From Micrasema longulum (taxonomy: Eukaryota; Arthropoda; Insecta; Trichoptera; Brachycentridae): DNA of 64,000 nt. The stretch is taken from assembly GCA_022494885.1 (NCBI GenBank), contig JAGVSM010002795.1, positions 186,001-250,000 of the forward strand, written 5' to 3'. The notes under the pieces were generated by a model. It searched no databases and had not been told where the DNA came from. It saw only the letters and a list, made by a program, of their open reading frames with translations. Both the position numbers and the translations under genes were made by a program. Below are positions 1 through 10,200 of this stretch, piece by piece. How positions within the stretch are numbered: the stretch's first letter is position 1; the number at the start of each line of letters is the position of its first letter.

Positions 1-860
1 AGTGGTTTTATACAAATTTTATTAACATAATATTAAAATGTTGGACCACAAAGTTAATGCTTTGAATATTAATAATATTTCAAAATAAAGTAAGACTTAT
101 TATTTCTGGCTGCGATACGATCCCACTTACTATTTAATGATGCACACTCCTGAACACTTACTCCCACCTTAATACACATTACACTTATTCTCATACAAAT
201 ACACATAAACACATCCTTATGTTGCAACACAATTTAATAATATGTATGATTTTCATTTAGAAACTTTGCTGGTCTGTCTTTAAACTGTTTTTTTTTTAAT
301 GTTATTATATCATTGTCGACTGTTTGTTTCTTTAAAATAAATAAATAAATAACTATTTGTTTTACACCGAGCTAATGCCACTTTACCACATTGCTCTTTT
401 CATCAAAGTTTACCTCAAAATTGCCAATGCAGAGAAAGAACGCAAATTTAAGATAAGATAATGTGAATAATATGCGAAGAATTTTTTTAGAACAAAAAAT
501 TATGGCACAGATGTTTCATGCATAAAGTACCCACGTGCTTTATGCAGCGGTGAGACTTCTGCGGATAATTATTAATGTGAATTTTGTGAATGAATGTTCC
601 TATGTAAATACTTGAATAAAGGTTTGATTGAAAAAGTCATTTTATCATTTGTAAAAAACACTTTATTCGTCATTTTTTGAGCCTTGAAAGAGTGTACGAA
701 ATGAGATGAATGATATACGGAATAACAAGCAAGTGTCGGGTAATTACGTACATTCTCCCTTTTTTAATTTTATTGGGTTCCGTGGTAGTCACATATAAAT
801 AAATTTTAGTAATTTAAAACCTAACTTAATTCAGCTCTCTATAATAATAAACAGAGGATC
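1..860. other. AT-rich intergenic DNA
   Basis: No gene is recognisable here. The stretch is AT-rich with short A/T runs. The piece around 590-640 (a poly(A)-signal-like AATAAA followed by A/T) could be the 3' tail of an old retroelement, but no coding remnant is attached to it. Confidence 0.5.
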
Positions 861-864
861 GAGA

Positions 865-1295
865 AAATTGTCAGCTTTAAATACTTGTGAGTTTACATAA
901 CTGAAGATGGAAGCATGAACAACGAGCTCGCAACCGAACCTAAGGGTTGCCGGAGCAACTTTTAACATGATGCATGTTGTCTGGAACTCTAGTCTATACT
1001 CGGTCAAAATGAAATGCCGATTATTCAACTATAATGCCAGTGCTCCTACATGTATGTGAATCTTGGCATCTTACCAAAACTCAGGAAATTCTGATGGATG
1101 TAGGTCTGTTCGTACCTGATAACTATCTTCGACAAAGACAGCATTGATTGTTTTACCTACCGCGATGCAGAACCAACCTGCCAATGGTTATGCCGGTTGG
1201 TAGAGCAATCTTGCTACTTAATCGCATCGCCTCAGATGTCGACATATTTCACGACAGTGGGCCTTCCCTTAGGAAAGCACTTTCTAACTTTTAAT
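865..1295 (+). mobile_element. Non-LTR retrotransposon relic (RT C-terminal region)
   Basis: Broken plus-strand reading frames resemble the end of a LINE ORF2. Near 875-935 a 'FKYL..YITEDGSMNNEL' type stretch matches the KYLG-x-DGS motif that follows the RT domain. Near 1180-1290 a 'GRAILLLNRIASDVDIFHDS' type tail ends in a stop. Several in-frame stops and shifts show it is dead. An AATAAATAAATG-rich tail at about 1405-1435 could be its 3' end. The clade is not determined. Confidence 0.55.
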
Positions 1296-1569
1296 TTTTC
1301 TTTTTACATTTTGTTATATTATTTTAATAACATAACTATCTACTGTAATTTGTGATCTATTATTGTAATTAGAATGAATTGGGTCTTTTTTCTGTAATGT
1401 TCTAAATATCTGAATAAATAAATGAAAATGAAATGAACTCCAAACTTCAGAGTTTCTAGAGTACGTGCTTGAGGAGAATATTAGGCATAAGTTGGTTTGA
1501 TTTTATAACTAACATTGAAGTCCGAGAACGGACACAGCAGCATTCTATAATAAGCGTCTTTTTTTTCCC

Positions 1570-1820
1570 AGTCCTCATGCGGTGGTAGACCCGGCTTGGA
1601 CACGTGCTGCGCATGCCTCAGGAGAACCTACACCCAAGTTGCCTCTTCTTTAAACCGGCGAGCTTACGCCTTCCTAGAAGGCCGTCGGTAACGGTCTTTC
1701 GATCTTGTTCGACTTAAGTAAGGGACGCTGGATTGACGCGGGAGGAGGCGAGTGCTGGCTGGCGATCGGGTCTGCTGGAGGTACCAGGGCCTAGATTACA
1801 ATGGGAAGTTAACAGAGTTA
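1570..1820 (+). mobile_element. Non-LTR retrotransposon 3' ORF fragment
   Basis: The plus strand reads 'RLGHVLRMPQENLH...' followed by a basic Pro/Arg stretch and a 'GLTREEA' segment. This is the usual C-terminus of LINE ORF2 proteins (R-x-GHV-x-RM, then RR-x-GRP, then a W-rich tail). It is GC-richer than its surroundings. The last about 30 bases (1790-1818) recur inverted near 2598-2630, so a second small fragment of the same family lies on the minus strand there. Confidence 0.6.
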
Positions 1821-2069
1821 TCTTCGACTGTCTATAAAGAAAAACCAATATATTTTTTTACGAAAATGAGTATATTTGCATGAACATCTAAAGTATCTTC
1901 GTTGGTAATCTATAATTGAGCATGTTTAGAAGAGAACAATTTATGCATATTTTATTTTACAAAGAAATCTGAGTCATTTTCGAAATTCAAATCTGGTTTG
2001 AGTAACTGGTTTGCTCGAACGGGAATGGATTTCTGCGATCAAATGTGGACTAACTAATAAATGATTAAT

Positions 2070-2215
2070 ATGTATTTATAAATGTAAAATGTAATAATGT
2101 ATAAAGTATCAATGGTGTGTATAAACTTAATATATATGTATATGTATGTATAAAATATAATATAAATATGTATGTGCGAATATATATGTATATATGTGTG
2201 TGAATGTATGGTTAT
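2070..2215. repeat. TATATG-type simple repeat
   Basis: Imperfect alternating TATATG/TATGTA microsatellite-like sequence. No coding content. Confidence 0.7.
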
Positions 2216-2337
2216 GAATGCATTACAAGTGCCCCGACTCAACACGGATTTTCTAGCGAGTCGGAGCAAGTTCACAGACATGGGTCGTTCCTGATTGTGT
2301 CGCTATTAACTGTGTCTCTGTCTCTAACAAATGTATG

Positions 2338-2535
2338 GCGGCCTCCGTGGTGTAATGGTCAAGACGCTTGATTCACGCACGGAAGGTTCCGGGTTCGATT
2401 CCCGGTGAGAACACAAATATTAAAATGTGATTTTTCTCAAGCCTGGGTGCTCTGTGATGTAATTCACTACTGTAATTAGGCCTCCTGGCCTGTTGTAGTG
2501 CAAAAAAAAAATGTAAAATGTAAAAAAAAAAATAA
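2338..2535 (+). mobile_element. tRNA-derived SINE, family 1, full copy
   Basis: The tRNA-like head (about 2340-2412) carries an A box (TGGTGTAATGG) and a perfect B box (GGTTCGATTCC), so it is an RNA polymerase III promoter type. It is followed by a conserved non-tRNA body, 'GTGATTTTTCTCAAGCCTGG...GGCCTCCTGGCCTGTTGT', and an A-rich ATGTAAAATG tail. The same head and body occur at 27702, 32842, 44820 (5' truncated) and about 47795 (truncated). That identifies a dispersed SINE, not a single tRNA gene. Confidence 0.88.
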
Positions 2536-2594
2536 TGTAATTAATAAATAGAATAATAAATAAACTTATATTCTGCTTTTCGAATTGAAGATAA

Positions 2595-2645
2595 ATGTTA
2601 ACTTCCCGTTGTAATCGGGGCCCCGGTGATGTCCACATGCTCCAC
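2595..2645 (-). mobile_element. Small non-LTR 3' fragment, inverted relative to 1790-1818
   Basis: The reverse strand reads '..GGGGCCCCGATTACAACGGGAAGTTAAC', nearly identical to the end of the retroelement piece at 1790-1818. Too short to classify further. Confidence 0.45.
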
Positions 2646-2649
2646 TTAG

Positions 2650-3535
2650 GGGTGGATGTGGAAAATAAAAAAATGAGAAATTAAGGGTAAATTGATACCT
2701 TCATAAAAGTTAGACTTGTATCGAATAGATTCCAAGAAAATGACATTTAATGTTAGGTGTACGGCATTACCCTCCACTCTCCTACTAGTGTGTCGGAATT
2801 AATTATTATTTATTGAAATTAAATAAAAGTACGTAGTTAAATTTATAACCGGGACATCATTTATTTACTGTTGATTATTAGAAATAATTGATACATTAAA
2901 TGTACTCACATGTAATGTACGTACTTAACTGTAAGATGCATGGAAATGGACTATTTAGATATCCGCCGGATGTGGCTTTTCTAACACTCGACGCGTTTAA
3001 AAGTCATCAATAAATGTCTATAACACAATACGTCACTGTATTACAATATTAATTTGTCGAAGATCATTCAAAATATATCTATAATTTTCACTAAACAAAT
3101 ATTAAATAATAATAGCAAAAACGTTTACATTTGTTGCAACAGAGGGGCAAAAAAAATGAGATGGGAATATGGAAGTCTAGGCATTTACAGGGCTTATGAC
3201 CTGTCATTGGCTGGTTTAAGTGGCCATTTTACACTGTTATGTTTGAACATCCACATTTTCACAACTCTTCAATCTGTTGACTTTTGTGAAGTAAAAGAGC
3301 TGAAACCTTCTTTGCCGCAACAAATTTATTTATTTTATTCTAATTAAATATGGATAACTCCTTAGGTAGGAAATCCAGCCAGTCTGCAAGCACTTGGACA
3401 TACACACTTTTTTTTGTAAAAAGGTTAAATTATGCGGAGTCAATATTATCGTATTGGAAAAAAGACATACCTATTTTATTTGTATGAAACTAATCGCAAA
3501 CAAACAAATTTTTCAGGAAAAATTAACAAAACCAA
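2650..3535. other. Intergenic DNA with an older dispersed repeat
   Basis: No gene recognised. The part around 3145-3300 (the segment with AAGTCTAGGCATTTACAGGGCTTATGACC) recurs at about 21440-21510 (inverted) and 21660-21770 (direct). It is therefore repeat-derived, of unknown class. Confidence 0.5.
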
Positions 3536-3544
3536 TAAGTTCTT

Positions 3545-3627
3545 ATGGCAATAAGGAAGTTCAGTGTTTTAAAAAAATAGTTATTAAAAGATTATCAAAA
3601 AGAGCTAAAATTCATGTAAAAATATTT
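3545..3627 (+). mobile_element. Fragment of the TAATGAGGAAGTT inverted-repeat element
   Basis: Begins with AATAAGGAAGTTCAGTG and a following A/T stretch like the terminus of the elements at 35089 and 53085, then degenerates. Only one end is visible. Confidence 0.4.
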
Positions 3628-3656
3628 TTAAGTATCGTACTATCGACGCCGTGATG

Positions 3657-3735
3657 TCGGCCTCGTGGTATAATGGTCAGCGCGTTTGCCTACCATGCAA
3701 GAGGTCTCGGGTTCGATTCCCGTCATGGTTCCCGT
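3657..3735 (+). mobile_element. tRNA-derived SINE head, family 2 (Gly-like)
   Basis: A tRNA-like block with A box (TGGTATAATGG) and B box (GGTTCGATTCC). The anticodon arm folds as TTTGC-CTACCAT-GCAAG, which would give anticodon ACC (Gly). The acceptor stem does not pair well (GGCCTCG against CATGGTT) and related heads at 62208 and 35722 carry a shared body. It is best read as a SINE head, not a working tRNA gene. Confidence 0.65.
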
Positions 3736-4399
3736 CATCGGTCAGCTCTGCTGATTAGTGAGTAAACTGGAAATCTAGTTTAACAGCGTGACAGTGAAGG
3801 AATGCAGTGTTAGTTCAGATTCAGTTCCAAATTCAGATCGCGGACATATTATATCCCAAATCCCTCTTCGAAAGAGGAAGAAGAACGTAGTGATACAAAC
3901 GACACCTGTAGCTCAATCACAAATAACTATCTACGTGCTAATAAGCGACGTGGTAACAATTTCTCACCATGGTTGTTTATCGCATTCCCGATCACAATGG
4001 AACATTCGCGAACACCTAATTGTAAATGTCAAAATATTGACGTTTCGCGACGTATAATCTTGCTGCGCTATCACATATTTGAATTTCACCGGTGTAAATA
4101 TGGAAAATATTCCAAATCTGCTATTTTTATTTATTATTTATCATGTTATTCATTGCATTTAGCCGGCGCGGCGGTTGGCAAGCCAAATGTCAAGAAAAGC
4201 AGTCGCCATAGTAATTGTAATTTAATTTTCACTTTTTTGTATTAGATGCTCCTTACTATTTTGCAAATGCAATATATTGTATTATTTTTTTATAGTAAAC
4301 GCCGATTTTCCGCTTATGAACTGTGTTTATTTACGAGGAAATCAAAAAACAAACCGACACGAGCGTTGACTTAGAGATTACACACGCGTTGACTCATGA

Positions 4400-5990
4400 C
4401 TGCGATATCCTAAGCATGTTCATTATTGTTCATTGTATCATCTTTATATCATCTGTAATAAATCTATTGATTCTGGTATTTTTCCATTATTATGGAAAAC
4501 TGCACACATCTCTCCAACATTTAAGAAATGCGATAAGGAGGATGTCAGAAATTACAGACCAATTGCTAAATTATCATGCCTTAGCAAGATTCTTGAATCT
4601 CTTGTACATCATATATTATTCTCACATGTTAAAAACTCTATTCTATCAGAACATGTTTTTTTTCCAAACGATCTGTTACAATAAATCTTATCTAATACAC
4701 CCAAATTTTTAGTGACAGCATCGATAACAATTTGCAAGTTGATGCCATATATACAGATTTCTGTAAAGCTTTTGATAAGGTCAATCATAATCTTCTACTA
4801 TTAAAACTTCAGAGATTTGGGGTGGTTGGCTCACTATCAAATTGGTTGAAAACATACCTCACGCACAGATCTCAGATCGTTGTTATCAGCGGGTTTTCAG
4901 GCTCTCCTTATTCCGTATCCTCTGGTACACAACAAGGATACAACCTCGGACCTCTACTCTTTCTGATATTTATAAATTAAATTGTTTTAAAAATTAAATT
5001 TTCCAAATATCTTTTATTTGCAGAACCTTAAAATATTCAAAATTATAAAATCAATTGATGACTGTCATAAAATACAAAATGATCTACATTTTTTGTTATC
5101 TTAGTGTGATAAAAACAACTTGTTTTTTAATATAAATAAATGTATGTCTATTAAATTCACAAGAAAAATTGATAAAATCGTTTTCAATTATTCAATCGAC
5201 AACACAATTTTAATGAACGTCGAGGCAATTCGAGATCTTGGGATACTTTTTGATAACAAACTTAAATGCAACCATCACATTGATCACATTTCAAAGAAAG
5301 CGTCCAAAATCTGAGGATTTATTTTGCGAATATCTAAGCCATTCAAAAGCCCGAAAATTGAAATTACATTGTATAATTCATTTGTTCGTAGTTTGCTAGA
5401 ATTTAATTCTATAGAATTAAATAATATGGTCTATTATTATAATATGGTCTCCTACTTATAATATGCATATAACGCCGATTGAATCGGTGCAACGTAATTT
5501 TTCAAAATCGTTAATATTTAGAATCGGATCCAATACTTTCATAATCAACTATTATGATCGTCTAGAGTACTTTCATATCTTCAGCTTAGAATTCAGAAGA
5601 ATTTTAGCTGGTTTGATATTTTTGCACAAATTAATATCTGGCTGTATAGATAGATGCCCATGATATCCTTGCTCAGATAAACTTAAATGTACCTCGCCGT
5701 AACTTGCGTACCAATACGTAAGTGAACATGGAATTGTATTTTGATAAAGAGTGTAAATAAATATATAAATACTGTCTTTGCTGTGGGAAATTATAAAACT
5801 AACATCGGATTATTTTCCCCTCTGCCAATGATCCTCAGAACAGTGAACGAAATCTCACTAAACGGTACTGTCGATGTGTTCCTACAGCAACGGCAGGCAT
5901 TTAAGAAGCAAACGGTGTTGTCTCTCCTGACTCGCGATGTCACACATTTAGTAATTATACACTTTGTTCATTTAAGTTAATTTTATGAAT
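4400..5990 (+). mobile_element. Degraded non-LTR retrotransposon (reverse transcriptase)
   Basis: Successive plus-strand frames give RT pieces in the correct order. Finger motif 'NYRPIAKLSCLSKILE' lies near 4550-4610. 'YTDFCKAFDKVNH' (the F/Y-x-D-x-x-KAFD motif) is near 4745-4790. 'SGTQQGYNLGPLLFLIFIN' (the QG..LGPLLF motif) is at about 4918-4978. The FxDD box is missing, and after a gap 'IRDLGILFDNKL' (5230-5265) and a C-terminal 'SPLPMILRTVNEI' domain (about 5815-5860) follow. Stops and shifts between the pieces make it inactive. It belongs to the Jockey/CR1-like group by motif style; the exact clade is uncertain. Confidence 0.85.
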
Positions 5991-6237
5991 GTTTAGCTTA
6001 AGTATTATTCATTAATGCCAATCTATTAGGGCTTACTTAAGCCTTTTGATTGGCTTAAAAAAAGTATGATCGCTCAAATGCTTAGCACGTCGATAGTTAT
6101 TTGTGATAGCTCCGATATGTATAAACATATTGGAAACGGAAGAATTCGCCCAATGTAACACTCACTCAAACAACAACAAAAAAAACTATTCGTATTCCAA
6201 AGCACAAAAGGACATTAAATTATCAAGACAGTATTGT

Positions 6238-6991
6238 CTAGGTAAAGTCCTAACACATATCCTAAGATGACGTTTTTATTTTATTAGTATTAAAATTAAA
6301 AGAATATTAAAATATTTGTAGTTTATGCTATAATTCTGCAAGAAAGGAAGCTTCAATCAAAGAAAATGAAATTGGTTGGTTTTTTAAAAAAGTGTGAGAA
6401 TTTAATTTAGTACCGACGAACTGGCCAGTTTGTATTTATTAAAAAAAATTCATTATTTATATCAAGAGATCATTATTTATTTTGTAAATGAATTCAAACT
6501 GTATTTATTATACATTTATAATTTATTTTCAATATATACGATATGATGTATTCTTCTTCTTATGGTTCCTCCCCGGTGGAGGTTGGAAATCATCGTTGCG
6601 ATTCTTACTTTGTCGGCAGCTGCCCTGAACAAGAACTGAGTGCTGCAATGGAACCAGTCGCGCAACTTCTTAAGCCAAGAGATGCGCCTTTTACCTGCAC
6701 TGCGTCTTCCTTCAATCCTTCCCCGTAGAATGATTTGTAAAATTATATATTTTTCGCCTCTCATCACATGCCCAAAGTACTCAAGTTTTCTTTTCTTTAT
6801 GGTCTTCAGTACCTCTTTATCTTTTTCCATCCGTGTGTGTTGTATTAAATAAATATTTTAGATTGTTCTTAGAATTTTGACACGGAACCTAATCTTATAT
6901 CTTCCATTATATTTTGTGTTCATTTTACATCGATTTTTTTTACGCCGGTGTCTCTCGGAACGAAACCCCGGCGTAAAACGACGTTTACCTG
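6238..6991. mobile_element. CAGG-ended TIR transposon (pogo/Tigger-like), copy A, interrupted
   Basis: From about 6270 to 6535 and from 6843 to 6991 this matches the element at 37464-38128 base for base with modest divergence. It ends in CGTTTACCTG followed by TA. The left end is worn (TAGGTAAAGTCC near 6238), and the internal stretch present at 37485-37690 is missing. A retroelement fragment separates the two halves. No transposase is encoded, so it is a non-autonomous element. Confidence 0.7.
6535..6843 (-). mobile_element. RTE-like retroelement C-terminal fragment inserted in copy A
   Basis: The minus strand encodes 'KKRKLEYFGHVMRGEKY', then a 'GRRSAGKRRISWLKKLRDW' stretch and 'AAADKVRIATMISNLHRG'. 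This is the characteristic C-terminus of endonuclease/reverse-transcriptase proteins of RTE-like LINEs (K-x-x-YFGH-x-x-R, then GKRR...WL-x-x-LR-W). Comparison with the uninterrupted element at 37464-38128 shows it lies inside that sequence, so it is the later insertion. Confidence 0.75.
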
Positions 6992-7034
6992 TAATTGTGT
7001 TACAAAATATCTCATCTTTCCAGCATCGTTTCCA

Positions 7035-7066
7035 AAGGTAGTTTTACCACAGTCTTTTGAGAGTTA
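7035..7066 (-). repeat. End fragment of the TTAA-flanked element seen at 9318
   Basis: The reverse strand reads TTAACTCTCAAAAGACTGTGG, the same terminus as the element starting at 9318. It lies just beyond the 3' end of the PhyH gene. Confidence 0.4.
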
Positions 7067-7215
7067 AATACACTTAAAAAATTTGTAAATGTTTATTACA
7101 ACTACATACTTAATACAAAATTTATTTAAATCTAAAACTGGTAAAACAAAAGTGGTCTGTCAGATGAGGTCGTGAGCCGATCAACCGCGATGTGAATAGA
7201 CGTATTTTCTAGATA

Positions 7216-10200
7216 TTACTCGTTCTCGAATCTCTTGGCCATGACTGCCTGTCTCTTCATGTCCCTGCCCCGGAGCATCCAGCCCTGGCCGGGGGAGCGG
7301 TGCGCGGCCTGCAGCGGCTCGTCATCCGCGCTCATCAACTGCGCCAGGAACATGCGGCGAGGGCGCGTCGTCAGATTTAGGTAGCTGCCGTGGATCAGGA
7401 GATACGAGAACACCACTACTTCCCCGCGCTTAGCGGAGATCGGACTGGCCTTCTTAAGGGGAAACTTTGTCTAAAATACAAATAAGGAAGTTCCAAATGA
7501 TTTATTTATACATATGAAGATTACAAAATATTAAATCCTATTTCATACATATAATATAAAATGCCAACAAAATTAGATATATTTATATCTACCTGGGACT
7601 CTCAATGAATATGAGCAAAACTAAGCTTATGATCATTGATCGAGCTAATAAAATAGCTCCATTATCCTTATTGCGCAACTTAGAAAGAACCAACAATTTC
7701 ATTTATTTAGGTTCTCTCATCAAAGGTGGTGGTGGGTGTGAAGGTGAAATACGGCGACGTATAGGTATTGCTTATAGTGCTATGAGTCGGCTGGTGAAGA
7801 TTTGGAAGAATCGCAGTATAACCATTAACACCAAAAAGAGACTGGTAAAGGCCTCGGTTTTCTCAGTGTTCATGTACGGTGTGGAGTGTTGTACACTGGG
7901 GAAATCTGAAAAAAAATCGAAGCTTTCGAAATGTGGTGTTGGCGGCAAATGCTGCGGATTCCGCGGACGGCCAGACGTACGAATGCATCTATACTCTAGG
8001 AACTGGACATAGGAGAAAGACACTTGCGAGAAAAGAATCCTGCAGTTCTTTGGACATATTTCCAGGGGGAACTCTGATAGTTTGAAGAAAACTATCCTTC
8101 TGGAAAATGACCAAAGAACAGGGTCGCGTGGACGTCAACCGACAAGATGGAGCGGCACAGTCACTAAACTATCAGAATCATCACTGACGAATGCATAGGC
8201 ATTCGTCAGTCTATAGAGATGAGCGCAAGACCGTTCCAGGTGGAGTGAGACTGTCCACAGACGAGCCATGTCTGGAGTCAGGCGTAATCACCATCCTCAG
8301 ACATGGGGACGGATTGAAGACAAAATTTAACCGATAACAATATTGATTTTTTTAAATAACACATAGGTACATATAAAATCTTGAGGAAATATTAAAAAAG
8401 CAAGAGGATCTTGCATTAAAAAATTACCTCAGAGACGTGAAAAATATAAATGTCCAAAGTAGTATTGTTCAACATAGAGGTAGCCCTTGCAAGAGGTGTA
8501 ACCATTGGCAAGTTGGTTATGTGTATTGGAATGTGGAACAGTCTATGTTGATCCTGTCTAAGGTCATAAAAACTAATGTTCTGCATATTCAGAGTTATCG
8601 ACAATACCGCGCAGCAAATTTCGGTGTTTATTGAGGAACGGACGAAATGCGTAGAAAATGAGAAATTAGAGAGTGACTATTTGAAGAGAAGGTGGCACAA
8701 CTCCACTAATCTGCTAAATTCTTGGGGGGAGGTGATGGAACTTTGCTGGCAAGCTAGTGGTCAACTGACGCTGGCACAGCTTGTGCATAGTATGTGCTGA
8801 GTTAGTGGTCTGGGTGAGCACTAACAAAGCTCGGTTGAAAATGTTTGAGAAGCACTTCACTAGCTTGGTACTGTTATCGGTTAAATGTCTTGGGAGGCGA
8901 TCTCACACAAGATTTTTTCCATGCAAAGCTACTCAGGAGATTTGGAAATTTTGTGACCTTTATGGATTGATAGGGGAAAATATAAGGAGCAATACAAGCA
9001 GTTGATCTGCGCAATGTTTTTTTTTTAAATACTATTCTATTTGACCAAGTCAATGAACATTTTTTTTAATTTCACCTTAATTGATGACACAAAGATTTTT
9101 TTACAGGCTCACATTTTTTAATTCCCCGCTTTAATTTTTACTTATGACATCAACGAGCATCACCCTCTCTGCCCAATTGTTCCATGAAATTAGTGAATTT
9201 TTCAAACTAGGAGTTTATGATTGACGCTCGACATAATTTGCGAATGACGACATGTGCCACAAAATTTCTCTAGTATAATAAATATTATGAAAACAAAAAA
9301 AAATGTTTGACTGCGTTTTAACTCTTAAAAGACTGTGGTAAATAATCCCTTTGCGCGCGGTGATGTAACATCGTGTTACCACTAGTAAAAGACGGAATAT
9401 TATAAAGTTCAGATATTTGAAGAGAGATATATATCAAGTCTTGTGTCCTATATCGACTAATGTGACATCACGGCTACACAAGAGTTAAAGACATGGTAGT
9501 AAACTTTATCAGTTGATCTACCTGGGGTATCAATCCTTTGAGCTCATTTTACAGTGCATATACTGCATATACTGCATATGATCAAAATGTTCAGGATTTA
9601 TTTATTTTATTAACATAAACGGCAAATCTGCCCTTTAAAAACATCTAGAATACTACATATTTGGCTTAATATTTTTTTTTTTAAAACATAAATTTAAATT
9701 AAATTTAAATTTAAAAATTATACAAGATTTACATTTATAAAATTAACCTAAAAATTATACAGCATATTCAGTAGAAAGTTTAAATAATAAAACATTCTAC
9801 AATAATACAACAAGAAAATCATGAGTACTGTTTCATACAGCTGGGCAAAGTGAACAATAAACTGTGTATACTATGAAATGCATAAATAAATCAATATAAT
9901 TACCATTCACCATCTTTGAAAAAGTTCAAAAGGTTTGTTCTATAGGAACAATACCCTACACTAAATATATCGGATACGTGGGAATAACTATTGCCGAGTT
10001 CATGAAGTCTGTTTAATACGGCATTACAAGTATACACTGTCCGTGAATTGTTGCTACAAAACGGTGGCATCTGTCTAGTCTTTATGTTAAAAATATGGAA
10101 CACCTCATTTATCCTACATTATTTGTATTAACATACATACATTATTTATATTAAAATACAGGACTGCTAAAAGGGTTGTCGAAAAACAAAACGTCCTGTA

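Noticed and set aside
2338..2412. Possible tRNA gene with intact A and B boxes
   Set aside because: The same block recurs several times followed by the same non-tRNA body and A-rich tail, so it is a SINE head.
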